A stretch of 31,020 nucleotides of DNA from Kipferlia bialata (taxonomy: Eukaryota > Fornicata). A model generated the notes under the pieces. That model searched no databases and was not told where the DNA came from. It saw nothing but the letters and a program-made list of their open reading frames with translations. The translations under genes and the position numbers were made by a program. The stretch spans positions 5,481-36,500 of the forward strand of contig BDIP01000046.1 in the NCBI GenBank assembly GCA_003568945.1, written 5' to 3'. This document shows positions 9,683-20,314 of this stretch, one piece after another (the stretch's first letter is position 1; the number at the start of each line of letters is the position of its first letter).

Positions 9683-11827
9683 TTACTGCTGCTCTGTCTC
9701 CCCGAGGCCATAAACAGACAGGTCGAAGGCCGGGCAGTTCTGCTTGATAGAGGACACCACCAGGTCCAGCAGGATGCCGTGCACCCCAGACCCCAGGGCC
9801 CACATGCTGCAGAAGGCATCGACCAGATCACGGGGGTTGTCTCCCTCCCTCACTCCGATGCGGCCCTTCTTGCCGGGTCCGATCTGCACATCCACATACA
9901 GCAGAGGTACACTCAGCTGGCGGGCAGCCTCTCTGGAGAGTCAGAAAGGTAGGGAGTGGATAATGAAGTGAAACTATTCAACAATTCCCCACATATATGT
10001 ACCAAACAGGCAATACCCAAGTAAGATATCATATGTATACAAACACATACACCCAACGACCACCCACCTAGTGCTGGTGGCCAGCAGGATGCCGTCCCCC
10101 CTGTCTGTGGCGTGTGTGCCATGGGCACTGGGGGTCTCATGCACCGGGGCCTGGTCCTCTGGGCCAAGGGGGGACACACCCTGCATGGGGTCCTGTCCCT
10201 CGGTCGGGTGGGACTGAGAGGCAGAGGCCCTTCCTCTACCTCTGGGCAGGGTAGGGGTGGGCGAGGGAGAGGCAGCAGGCCTAGCCAGAGCAGAGGCCTT
10301 CACCTTGCCCAGGTTCTCGTACGCCTGCTTCAGATCCTGCGTCTCCCTGTGCCCCCTCCGCATACGAGACACAGCCTCCTGGTATCCCCTGGGGGCCCTG
10401 GGCTGCTGGTCGAGAGGGACAGACACCGGCTCGGGGCCTGTCTGGGGGTGGAAGGTGCAGTGCGTCAGAAGCTCCCTCTCCAGCGAGGACGGCAGGGTGT
10501 CGCCCTCCTTGCCCTGCAGGCTGTACAGGGCCTCAAACACGTCTCTCCCCCTCTCCCCCTCCCCCTCCTTCCTGCCCCCAGGCAGCACCCACCCGGCACT
10601 GTGTCGGCTGGTCTGGGTGTTGGGGGCAAAGGTGCACTCCGCCAGCTCGTCCTGGGCCTTGAGACGCCGCAGGTACTCCACCCTCAGGTCCGTGGACCTC
10701 TGCTTGCTGAGCAGCACATCCACCCTGTCCTTGGGGACACGCACAGACGGGATCTCGCCCAGGCGTCTGAGCCCCTCCGCCTCCTCCTGGCTGGCCCTGG
10801 AGTACGCCCTCTGGCTCAGCACGGCACTGCGCCTGTCGATGTCGGGCTGGAACCGGTACTGTCTCGGGGCCGACTTGGGCCGCTGGTGGTAGGCCAGCCG
10901 CTCAGACACAAACATGGCTCTGAGTCTCTTGGCCAGCAGGCAGGTGGGGGGGGACATGTCCGGGGCCAGGGCAGGGACCGAGGCCATCTTGGCCAGGGCC
11001 CCTGCAGAGCGTGGGTCGTCCTTGGACAGGATCAGGGAGCACGTTGCAATGAGGCCCCTCAGCACCTCCCACTGCACAGCCACACCCTCTGCACCCTCAT
11101 CCTCCGGGGACCCCTCGCCCCCACTCAGATAGGTGTGCAGCGCAGCCTCCAAAGCATCCCTCTCCTGCTGTCCGTCCCTCCGCCTGATCTGCGTGCTCCA
11201 GTACCCCACCGCTGTGAGTATCTCCTTGGCAGATGCCATGGTCACGCTCTGGGACACACCGTCCCGGACATGGGAGCGGTAGGCCTTGCCTGCCTTGCGC
11301 ATCAGAGCCTTGTGCTGCAGCACCAGAGAGGAGTTGGGAATCTTGGTGGACTCTCGCACTCTCTTTTCCTCCTTGTCTGTGGCCATGCGCTGTCTCTTCA
11401 TAGCCTCATTATGTCCTTCATCCTATCTGTCAGAGCTATTGGGACAGTGTCTCATACAAACATACGATACTGGTCGGACAGACAGCAAGGGGACATATAC
11501 TACAATATATGCAATATATACACACCTGAGTGGCCAGTCTTTGGTAGAGCTCCGCCCGGGGAGTGGCAGAGACCCTGCTCCCTCTCTTCTGAGAAGATGG
11601 ACTCTTGTAGAGACGGGAGTGTTGTTCAGCATAGGAGCCAGAACGTGAGGATGAGTCTAGATCCTCCCGAAGGAAAGACAGCCTGTAATTAGAACATGGT
11701 CAAGCACACCTACTACGACCTGAATCAACAAGAAGCAACAAGTATCCCTGAATTAGCGTGAATGTCCATACCATTTGCTCTTTGTCCTTCCCTCCCCCCC
11801 ACATTCCATCTCATGATCCTCAGACAT
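9683..11827 (-). CDS. Putative ciliary protein with repeated Cys-Thr-Phe-x-Pro-type motifs (4 exons, 605 aa)
   Basis: Exons in coding order: 11827-11772, 11682-11526, 11422-10068, 9932-9683, ending TAA. Phases 2/0/2 close to exactly 606 codons. The start ATG (MSEDHEMECGG) is the first in frame. Seen: an AELYQRLATQ segment, a KEILTAVGYW helix, then the motifs RYRFQPDI, CTFAPNTQ and CTFHPQTG, the last preceded by DVFEALYSL. Such spaced Tyr/Phe-x-Pro units following an 'x-LY-x' helix recur in many microtubule-associated ciliary proteins of protists. A Ser/Pro/His-rich linker follows. The C-terminal exon is a compact domain (YVDVQIGPGKKGRIGVREGD) that I recall as a C-terminal module of similar proteins. 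No enzyme motif is present. It is divergent from the CFAP161-like gene with only 171 bases between starts, which may mean shared regulation. The ciliary role is inference. Confidence 0.82.
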
Positions 11828-11998
11828 GAGAAAAAGAGGCCTAAACTGGAGCAGGTCCAGTGAAGGCGGTCCAGGGGCTTTGAAAAGGTATAGTTCATCT
11901 ATCATACTCAGCATTCTGGGTAGCTAATTAAGAGACGTTTTGTAACAAAGGTTCCTGGGAGTCCCTGACACAATTTCCACCCTTTCCTCATGTACAGA
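11828..11998. promoter_or_regulatory. Divergent intergenic region between two ciliary-type genes
   Basis: 171 bases separate the start codons of the 605-residue protein (-) and the CFAP161-like protein (+). Both promoters must lie here or in the adjacent 5' untranslated sequence. An AT-rich block (GCTAATTAAGAGACG, about 11930) is near the middle. No consensus element can be named. Confidence 0.45.
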
Positions 11999-13132
11999 AT
12001 GGAGACCTACAACAGTAAGGTAGGGTGTAAGCCAAGACGTTGTTCTCCCTCTTGTTCTGGGGTGACATTCTTGAGAGGGTGATTTCAGTTTGATATATGA
12101 ATTCGTGCATTCATGATGTGTAAATGACCCTCTGATTTCTCTAGTGTCCCCAATTCCGCAATAGCCTCATGTCCCAGGTTCTGCTTTCAAGTTGGTATGA
12201 GAACCGGCTAGAGGAGGCTGAGAAGAGGGCAAAGCTGGAAGCAGCCGAGAGCAGTATGGGGGCATACCTCGCCAAGAAGGAGGCTGTGCTCCGCGATACG
12301 CAGCTGCAGAGAAGCAGCGAGGAGAACCCCAGCCACGGGGACGTTCTTCTAGTAGCCAACCACTTCAACAGGGCCCGTGTTCTTGTGTGCAACCCCCTGG
12401 ACTCTGCGTCCTCTGTGGCCAGTGTCAGTGAGGACACGGCCAAGGCAGCTAGGGCATGCTTTGTGCTGGAGAGGAAGGAGGGGGCAGGCCCCGTGAGGTA
12501 TGGGGACATTGTCATGTTCCGTCCCCTGCCAGAGCTCGCTGCCGTGTTCCCAGCTCTGGCCGATGCCGTGCTCTACAAGGTATATAGGGCAATGTTAATA
12601 TATGTATTGTGTACATTACCTAAGCACCAATTGTAACCCAAGCTCTATATATATAGACAAGTGAATACCGGGTCTCTGTACCGCTGATGTGGATTATATG
12701 TTTACTTATGTAGTCGCACTCAGACTACAATCATGTGCTAGTCTCTCTGTTCTCTGCTTGTTGTCACTCATGTCAGGATGGGGAGGATATTGTGCTGGGT
12801 AAGCCCGACACCCGGTCTGCATCCTTCTTCCGCGTTGTCTACCCCGACCCCGTCCTCTCCCTGGACCACGAGGACACCCCCGTGGCCTGGTCTGCCCCCT
12901 TCACGCTGCACCACGTCATGTCAGGCAGGCTGGTGCGGTGCAGCGACACCCAGCGGTACAACGACCTGGGCGCTGTGCAGTGGTGCCTGGACCTGAGGAC
13001 CAAGGACAGCCTCGACCAGTTCAAGAGACCCACGGCTAGGTAGGAGCTCAGTGTCTCAGTGGTCTCTGACATGTTGTCTACTATACTACCCCTCCTTACT
13101 CCAGGTGCTACATGACTCTCGAGTACAAGTAG
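11999..13132 (+). CDS. CFAP161: CFAP161-like cilia- and flagella-associated protein (4 exons, 248 aa)
   Basis: Exons 11999-12019, 12145-12579, 12777-13039 and 13105-13132. Phases close to 249 codons ending TAG. The first exon codes only seven residues (METYNSK). CFAP161 is a microtubule inner protein of ciliary doublets. Support from recognised features of the family: an N-terminal Trp-x-Glu-x-x-x-Glu-Glu helix followed by 'AYLAKKE' and a 'GDVLLV' strand; a 'VRYGDIVMF' segment; and the C-terminal 'RVVYPDPVLSLDHEDTPV' stretch, where animal CFAP161 reads FPDPQLRLEYEGFPV. Length is somewhat below the ~300 of animal forms. A GGTAAG inside exon 3 looks like a donor but is coding (LGKPD). Next to another ciliary-type gene in divergent orientation. 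Confidence 0.8.
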
Positions 13133-13329
13133 ACCACTTGAACAGTCATTCGCTAGATGACTACCGGAGAACGTGAAGAATAGAATGTGTATTATCAGCA
13201 TTGTGTATGTGCCAGACATGCTTTACAGACACATGTATCACAGTGTAGAATGTGTAATTGCATAGTGTGAATGTGTAATTGATGACCGTAGTGTGGTTTG
13301 ACATGTCTCAATGCAGTGATCTATACCCA
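13133..13329. other. Convergent intergenic spacer
   Basis: 197 bases between the CFAP161-like stop (+) and the FCP1-like stop (-). It holds two near-identical copies of a GTGTAGAATGTGTAATTG-like sequence around 13245-13280 (GAATGTGTAATTG at about 13249 and 13268). Nothing else stands out. Confidence 0.5.
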
Positions 13330-15027
13330 CTATGCACTGGGTGTGTACAGGTGTTCCGGCTGTCTCTGCCAGGTCAGAGCACTGTCAAACAGCCACTGCA
13401 GCTGGACACGGAAGGGGGTGTCCCCCTGCCCTGGGCACCCACCTGTACCAGCAGTGGCACCAGTGGCTGTGGCACCAGCTGTATCACCAGCGGGTGTGTC
13501 CCCAAAGAGGGCCAGCACCCTGTCCCTCTTGGCCCTTCCCAGGGACACCACGTGTGTCACCCCCTTGGCACCCAGGGGTCTAACCCTGGCCCCATATGCA
13601 GACGCCATGCTGATCTCCTCTCTGCCCCTCTCCTCTATGTCATAGTCAAATGCAACCACAACCCTGGCCAGCACCTTGCGCCTCAGACCGGCCAGGAGCA
13701 CTGGGGTGGCGGGAGGGGCGGGAGCAGGGGTGTCCCCGGCACCGCTATCCTCACTAGCTACCCGTATCTGGTTGACACGCTTGTAGAACTGGGCGTGTAT
13801 GTGTGTGAGCACCCTGCCCAGCGACATCAGCTGCTGGTCCAGCTGCCTCAGGGAGAACCTTGCTCTTAAGTGCTTGGGCACAGGGCGGAAGGGGGGCATG
13901 CCATCAGCAAGGGCGCTGCCCTTCTTGGGGGGAGGCACAGGGGGGTACACAGACGAATTGGGGGAGGGGAGAGCGGCACGCACAGTGAACCGAAGGATGC
14001 GGGCCGAGTGGTCTCGGGAGGGCCTCTTGGCGTCTGGGCCTAGGGCCGGAGTGCCTGGCGGAGGAGCCTCTGGCCCAGCCTGGGTAGCCGGCCCCCTCTT
14101 GACTGCCTTGCCCTTGACCAGCAGCTCATGCACAGCCCCCATCTCTGACGCACAAAGGGGGGAGGGGGGAGGGGGAGGGTTGGCAACGGAGGCAGGCACA
14201 TGCTCCCTGCCTCTCTTCCCCTTACTGTTGTAAATGCCAACCTGCTTCACACCCTCGGCCAGCCTAGCGAAGTAGAGGTACGGCTCCACCCGGAACACAC
14301 ACCTCACCCCCTCCCACACGTGGGTGTTGTCGTCCACTATCACCCAGTGGGACGGGTCTGCACAGATGCGAGACAGGTCCTTGTACCGGGGGACTGCCTT
14401 CCCGTTGTCCAGTCTGGTGTGCAGCGCAGCGTCTGCCCGGCTGAACATCCTAGACGGGGACAGCACCGCATTGTGGGGGTCGAGCACCTCTGCGATGGCA
14501 GCGGCATAGGGCTGGGTGCCCATGGTGTTGAGGTACACATCAAAGCACGGGGCCAGCCTGTGGAGCAGCTCGATGACCCCCGACCTGAGCTTGACCAGGT
14601 GGGAGTGGTGCCTGCCCGGGGCAATGGGCACCGATATCAGATGCACCACATCATCGTTACAGTACTGCTGGTGGGCTAGGGTGCGGTACGCATCCACCCC
14701 CTGTGCAGCCAGCTCCATTCTCTCTGCCGGCAGCACAACCTTGACCCCTGCCCTGGCCGGCCCCTCATTGGCCAGACAGGCCTCCAGCAGAGTGCTGTCA
14801 ATGTCCAGGATCAGCCCCAGCTTCTGCTCCGACAGCATGTACTTGGCACGGGCATCGTCCAGCCCCTGGGCGGTGTCCACCCTATTCCTCAGCCGCTGTG
14901 CACGGGTGCCGGATGCCTTGTACCGGTCTGTCTGATGGCTGACGGCCTTGGCCACAGACGCACCGCACAGGGTGCACAGACCGTCAAACAGCCGGGGGTG
15001 CCCACACACTTCGCCGGGAGACACCAT
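13330..15027 (-). CDS. FCP1: FCP1-like RNA polymerase II CTD phosphatase
   Basis: An intronless frame gives 565 residues from ATG 15027 to TAG 13330. FCP1 removes phosphate from Ser residues of the Rpb1 C-terminal repeat so that polymerase can be recycled. Seen: an N-terminal Cys/His element CGHPRLFDGLCTLCG, as in FCP1; the HAD-type catalytic signature LDIDST with Asp about 75 and 77 (DxDxT); KLRSGVIELL; the conserved YLNTMGTQPYA...LDP block; and the metal-binding VIVDDNTHVW with Asp about 232-233. A Pro/Ala-rich linker follows, then a C-terminal BRCT-like domain (about 455-555) ending in W-x6-W-x-R-x-P-E-x-x-Y. All catalytic residues are present. The start is the first ATG in frame. However, the open frame continues upstream (NLGPVYREAVQV) without a Met, and a separate open segment runs to an ATG at 15194, so a 5' exon is possible. 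Confidence 0.9.
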   Translation of the reverse strand: MVSPGEVCGHPRLFDGLCTLCGASVAKAVSHQTDRYKASGTRAQRLRNRVDTAQGLDDARAKYMLSEQKLGLILDIDSTLLEACLANEGPARAGVKVVLPAERMELAAQGVDAYRTLAHQQYCNDDVVHLISVPIAPGRHHSHLVKLRSGVIELLHRLAPCFDVYLNTMGTQPYAAAIAEVLDPHNAVLSPSRMFSRADAALHTRLDNGKAVPRYKDLSRICADPSHWVIVDDNTHVWEGVRCVFRVEPYLYFARLAEGVKQVGIYNSKGKRGREHVPASVANPPPPPSPLCASEMGAVHELLVKGKAVKRGPATQAGPEAPPPGTPALGPDAKRPSRDHSARILRFTVRAALPSPNSSVYPPVPPPKKGSALADGMPPFRPVPKHLRARFSLRQLDQQLMSLGRVLTHIHAQFYKRVNQIRVASEDSGAGDTPAPAPPATPVLLAGLRRKVLARVVVAFDYDIEERGREEISMASAYGARVRPLGAKGVTHVVSLGRAKRDRVLALFGDTPAGDTAGATATGATAGTGGCPGQGDTPFRVQLQWLFDSALTWQRQPEHLYTPSA

Positions 15028-15305
15028 GACCTGCACGGCCTCTCTATACACAGGACCGAGGTTGAATACCTATTTCTGTATCTGTGGGTTGTCCAAGGAA
15101 AGAGACACACAAACAAGTCATCAATGGACGTTTCCGACCAATTGTCCGGTTCGTCATAATACACAATCTCATATAATCTGTGACAAGATAACATAATGTA
15201 ATATTTATGGAATCATACACCTCCAACTTCGTACAGTACACATATTGAATAGGGACGACCCGGTTAGACACAATGAATAGAAAGATCACAGACTGTGGGT
15301 CGGCA
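15028..15305. other. Spacer between WD40 and FCP1-like genes, possibly with an FCP1 5' exon
   Basis: 278 bases between two head-to-tail minus-strand genes. On the minus strand a frame opens at ATG 15194 (MLSCHRLYEIVYYDEPDNW) and could be a first exon of the FCP1-like gene. But the intron needed to join it would be only about 40 nt, shorter than any other here, and lacks the CTNAC acceptor motif, so I did not include it. Confidence 0.35.
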
Positions 15306-18279
15306 TCACACTGTTCCTGGGTAGGCACCTTCCCACACAAACAACCCATACTCAGTGATGGCCACAACGTGGTTGCGCAACACCGCAATGTCAAACAGAG
15401 ACCGGTACCCGCCCTGGTACTGCTTTGCAGGTATCTCTAGGAGGTGTAAGGGAGGCAGGATGACTGGGACAGTGTCTCCCTCCCCCTCTGTATCAAGCTC
15501 TGATGGGAAGCTGAGCTCCTTGCTCTTGGGCATCTTAGACCACCGCCTCTGGGCCTTGGCTGTCTGTGCCTTGGTGCGCTTCTTGATCACACCCCTGTCC
15601 TCTCCCTCTGAGGCAGCATCGGCACCAGTATCAGTATCAGTATCTCTGTCCCCGTCAGCATCAGACTCAGTGGCGGATGAGTGACTGCTAATGTCAAACC
15701 CGTATATCTGCCCGTGTCCTGTACACACCCATAGCACACTCCCGTCTGCAGACACCCTGCACTGGGCCCCGTACACAGGCCGGGCCTGGGGGTGGGCACT
15801 GTCTACCATGGCGCCATAGGTGGATATGAACACGGTGTCGGGGCGGATGGCACACACTGCCTGTGTATGGGCCGTCCTGTCAAACACCATGCCCCTCTGC
15901 CAGTGGGTCAGGGCATCGGTCTGGTCCGAGTGGCAGCACCGCAGGAGGGAGGGGCGGACAGACCGGGCAAATGCGTCCACCCTCACCCAGGGCTTGGCCG
16001 CCTCCCCCGCCCCCAGGTCCAGCCTCAGTATGGAAGTGCCCATCAGGCTGCTCTTGAGCACCAGACACCCATCCCCTAGGCACAGCAGGGACTCAGCGTC
16101 ACAGGCCATGCGCACATTGCCTGTCCTCAGTACAACGCGGGTGTCGCCCTTGGTCTCGCTCTTGCTGAAGCGCCACAGGTCACCGTACAGCCGCACAAAG
16201 GGTCTGACCTCGACCTGGGAGGGGGGCATGTCGGACTGGGCCAGGAGGAGGGCCAGGGGGACCTTGTACACACAGACATCGGGGGTCTCGCCAGATGTGG
16301 CAAACACCGCACAGCCCCCTACCCCGTCTGGGTCTGATGCATCTGTGTCTGTCTCGTCTGGTAGCCAGGTGACACAGGTGGGGCGGAAGGGACACACGGT
16401 GTCCTCGTTGGCCAAGGGGTCCTGGGGTGAGGGTGGGTGAGAGGTTAATGCAACCCATGGGATAGAGCAGACACACGGTGTGCACTATGTCTATGTGTAC
16501 GGATATGCATACATGATCACCCCATCATACCTGTCTGGCCCCTGGTCCACAGACATCAGCGAGGGGGAGGCCCTCTGCCAGGGGACCGAAGGGGTCGTAC
16601 TCCCCCTTGGCGGCCTCTGCCACGTGATGACCCCGGCACACGGCCAGACAGCTACGCCTAGGGGTTAGAACTGATAAGCGAATGTATGAATACTATGATG
16701 CAACAGATGGATACTGGCACGTGTGAATATGCAGTGAGAGCCCTCCCCACCTGTCGATGTCCCACACCCTACAGGTCCTGTCGTCTGACACCGACAGCAG
16801 CAGGTGGGGCCGGGTGGGGTGGAAGGCCAGGGCGTTGACTGCATCAGTGTGGCCAAACATGACAGCGTTCACCTGCCCCAGGGGCCAGTCGGCCATGAGC
16901 TTGACACTGCCCTCCTCGCCCCCCACAGCCACCAGCCGCTCGGCACCCCTGCCGCCACACCTGGCCACACAGAGCACCTTGGACTCTGCGTCGATGAGGT
17001 GTCCGTCTACAGTGTCGGTCAACAGCAGACGAGGCCTCAGGGGGCACGGGGTCTGGGGCTGGGGTCTGCCTCTCACCCCCCTCCTCCTCCTGCCCCTGCC
17101 CTGGGTCTCTTCTTCTGCCCCTGCAGATGCATCCGTGTCAAACAGCACCAGAGACCCATTCAGCACTACGGCCAGGCCCTCGATGCCGGCCTCGCCCTCA
17201 CCCTCAGCATCGGCACTGTCCTCTGCCCCTGTCCCTGCCTCATCCTCCTGATAGCAGGGGCCCAGGGCACACAGTCTGGTGGCCATGGAGGACGAGTGGG
17301 GGGGCAGGCCAGAGAGGGTGAGGGAGAAGGACGGGTGGAGGGGGTGGGTCTCTGGGTCCATGCCCCCCCCTTCCAGGGTCACCACTGGCTGAGGGGGGTA
17401 CCGACCCTTGGCCTGACTCTCCTCAGAGTCACCAGTGCCCAGCATGACCACCTCAGACGAGAGGGAGTGGGAAGCAGGGCTCACATAGGAGTCACGAGTG
17501 GGGGTAGTGACACCTGGGCTCCCATCACCGCCATCGCTCACACTGGGACTGGAAGGGGATTGGGTTGCAGCCTTCGATCTCCGTTTGGTACTTCCCTTTG
17601 CGGCAGACTTGGAGCCAGTTCGCCGCACAGCCTTCTTTGTCCCCTTACCCTTACCCGTCTCCTCTGTGCCTGTGGGAATGGGCCCGGGCAGGGACTTCAG
17701 GGACTTGCGGTAGGGCACACTGGTCTTGGCCTCTGCCTTAGACTTGGAGCTCCTCTTGGCCTTGGCCTTGGCACCCTTGGTCCTGGACGGCTTCTTCGAC
17801 TGCGCCTTGGATGTCTTAGACTGGGTCTTGGCCTTGGCCTTGGCCTTGGCCTTGGCCCTGGGGGTCACCTTCTCTTTCTCCTTCGCCTTGGTCGTTGGCT
17901 TGGAACGAGTCTTGCTCTTCTTGGACTCAGCTGAACCCCGCTTCGACCCCTTCCCTGAGCTACTGCGGCTTGACGTTCTTCGCTTTGCAGGGGGTGCCTC
18001 AGGAGACGCATCGTCTGGGTCCTGGCGCCTTTGCCTCTTTGATCTCCTGGGTGTAGAGACTTCACTCCGAGCTCTCTTCGAGGGGGTCTTGTCTCGGGCC
18101 TTAGAGGCTGAATCGGCAGCCTCCAGCTGCTGCGCCTGTGCGCGCAACCTCACCCCCCTCATAGGCCTCCCACTGGCAGTCCGGGGGGCAGATGACTCAG
18201 GCTCCTTCCCATTGCGCTGGGTCCTAGCCCTAGACTTGGTCACATTACGCACTGGTCGCCCGTTCCTAGACCCCGCCAT
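15306..18279 (-). CDS. WD40-repeat nuclear protein with histone-H1-like basic N-terminal tail (3 exons, 923 aa)
   Basis: Exons in coding order: 18279-16751, 16657-16531, 16421-15306, ending TGA. 924 codons close in phase. The first ~260 residues are Lys/Ser/Ala/Arg-rich, with an AKAKAKAKAK run, SKK/SPKK-like units and several candidate nuclear localisation signals. The tail resembles linker histone or other DNA-binding tails. A Ser/Pro linker and acidic patches follow, then a beta-propeller. The clearest blade is GHTDAVNALAFHPTRPHLLL-SVSDDRTCRVWD, close in pattern to EED and to LRWD1/ORCA. Later blades include 'TCVTWLPDE', 'VYGAQCRVSADGSVLWVCTG' and a final 'LFDIAVLRNHVVAITEYG'. A chromatin role (Polycomb-like or origin-associated) is inference from the tail and the EED-like blade. 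Acceptors are CTAACCCCTAG and CTCACCCCAG. Confidence 0.87.
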
Positions 18280-18573
18280 ATACTAAAATAAGCACAGGTC
18301 AGTGTCTAGTAGTACGTCTCTATTGTGTGCAAAAGGCAAAGACTGAAAAGCAATGCTCCAACTCGTTGAACGCTCTTTCCTAGGTACTAAAAACACAAAA
18401 GGGTTTAAGTGTAGTCAAAGGGTTTAGGGAGGAAAAAGGGATAGGCTGAGAGTGCACTGACACTCTCTGCCTGCGGATACTCTGTATCTACTCTGCTGAG
18501 ATCGGCGTCATATCCAGCTTCGAACGGCTTTCTCTGTAGGTCTCAGCGTGCTATTGACTGAGGAAGGCTTGCA
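18280..18573. promoter_or_regulatory. Divergent intergenic region with direct repeat
   Basis: 294 bases between the starts of the WD40 gene (-) and the phosphoesterase (+). Two copies of AAAGGGTTTA lie about 20 bases apart (18397-18406 and 18417-18426), i.e. two helical turns, and could be binding sites. No other consensus element is recognisable. Confidence 0.4.
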
Positions 18574-20314
18574 ATGAGAATTCTGTCGTTCGCAGACCTA
18601 CATGGGGTCAAGACCGCTGCGCAGTGTCTAACCACTGTCTATGAGAGAGAGACTAGGGGTGGTCCTGTGGACTTGGTCGTAATTGGAGGAGACACGTCTG
18701 GAAGCAGGTAGGTGACACACATTCCAGTGACAGATGTCACAGAGATATAATTACTATTCACCCTCTAATACCAGGCTCCGATTCCCAACCCCAGAACTGT
18801 CAAACGCATACTTCGAGCGCACTGCCCTTCGAGAGCTGCAGCAGCTCTCGGAACGAGTCCCGATTATGGTACTCTCTGGCAACACAGACTTCAGGTGAAT
18901 AGACACGATCTAATTATAGTTCAATGCATTCATTCTATACACCACTGCAGTATGCTACTATGCACCACCCCTGATATTGTTAACTCTAGGGTTAATTTCG
19001 AGTACTGGGCGGCAACCTATAACACTGAGACCCTTCGGTTTGTGTCCTGTGGTTTCTGGGACTTCCCAGAGCATGGGGTGTGTATCGGAGGTACAGTGGG
19101 TGTAGATATATGGGTGTGTGTGTGTGTATACCTCCAACTTACACCTAGGGTACGGCTTCAGCAACCCTTGCAACCACATTCTGAAGGACTACGAGCGTGT
19201 GTCTCTGGCCTGTGACACCGAGGTGCCCCCTGGGGTCAGGGCATGGGTGGCCAAGGGCGTGTCGCTGCACCCCCCAGAGGCAGAGCCCCTCACAGGAGGT
19301 GGGGTGTAGTTATTGGTGTGATATGGTGTGATGTGTGGGATATATACATATTATGCATTATAATGTGATAAGTATGATGTGTGAATAGCAGCTCGGTTAG
19401 ATTGATAGGCCCTATGCGTGTCTGTTGACCTCCCTCACCCTACTCCTTTACCTTGACCTTACCCCAGGCTCATGGGCACTGGGATCACCCGCTCCCAAGC
19501 GCCCAGTAGTGTGTGGAGTGAGGAGTCTGGACCGGGACAGTTGGGACACCTCTGACCGGCACCTGATCTGTCACCACCATGTCCCCTACCACTCGGACCG
19601 GTTCACCCTGGGCACTGCATGCCACACTGTGTCCAGTGAGGAAGCGGTGGAGGGGCTTGTGAGGGAGGCTGGGCCAAAGGGCCTGTCCGTGTTGTTCAGC
19701 CACTGCCCCCCCTCCGACACCAACGCCGCACAGACAAAGCTCCATGGGGGGGCAGGGTGCCCAGGCATCCGTCTCGCCCTGGAGAGGAATGCCGGAAGTG
19801 TCGGTCTTCTTGTCAGTGGACACATACACGAGGCAGTGACTCAGACAGGGACATGCCTCGACTCAGTTGTGGGGACAGGAGATGGAGAGACGCGAGAGGT
19901 TGCCATTGCTAGTGTAGGCCATGACCCCCACTACGTGGACATAGGTGGGTGTTAACTCCAGTATATGGTATCTGTGTGCATTGTTCTTGCTGCCTTGGGC
20001 TCTGACCCCCCTCACCCCCAGGGGATGGCACCACCAAGGGGTGGGAGTGTGTGGTGGAGGACCTCGAGGGCATCCCCAGCACCGACATGGACGGCCGGCC
20101 CCACCCGTCTGCCACGCAGACCCTGTCCTACCTGGTCATCGACACCGATGCCATGGACACGGCACATGCCCAGGCATCTAAGGGGGAGGGCACCCTGGCT
20201 GATGCCGTGTCCCAGGGCCAGGGTGTGGTCAGACATGTCGTCAGGATCCCCGCCGACCCCCTCGTGCTAGAGGTCAGGGCGGAGTGGCTGGCAGGCAAGT
20301 TCAGCCAGCGCTGA
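18574..20314 (+). CDS. Calcineurin-like metallophosphoesterase (6 exons, 424 aa)
   Basis: Exons 18574-18707, 18775-18894, 18990-19090, 19149-19298, 19468-19944 and 20022-20314. Phases close to 425 codons ending TGA. The metal-site motifs of the family appear in order: FADLHG (D8, H10), GGDTSG (D40), SGNTD (N81, in place of the usual GNHD/E), SHCPP (H247) and SGHIHEA (H287, H289). A two-metal active site is therefore complete, and the protein should hydrolyse a phosphoester. The motif spacing recalls the small MPPED/UPF0046-type enzymes in its first 300 residues, and the ~100-residue C-terminal exon has no domain I recognise. Substrate unknown. No signal peptide or membrane span. Introns are 58-169 nt. 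The last one carries two stacked branch motifs (CTGACCCCCCTCACCCCCAG). Confidence 0.9.

Noticed and set aside
10112-11692. 526-codon plus-strand open frame
   Set aside because: Antisense to the four-exon ciliary gene, whose splice phases and motifs are coherent; the plus frame has no domain and runs across its introns.
12790-12810. GGGTAAG as a donor inside CFAP161 exon 3
   Set aside because: The frame continues through it and it encodes part of a coherent segment (IVLGKPD); splicing here would break the phase.
16804-17934. 376-codon plus-strand open frame
   Set aside because: Antisense to the WD40 gene, rich in Gly/Leu/His from reversed Lys/Ala codons.
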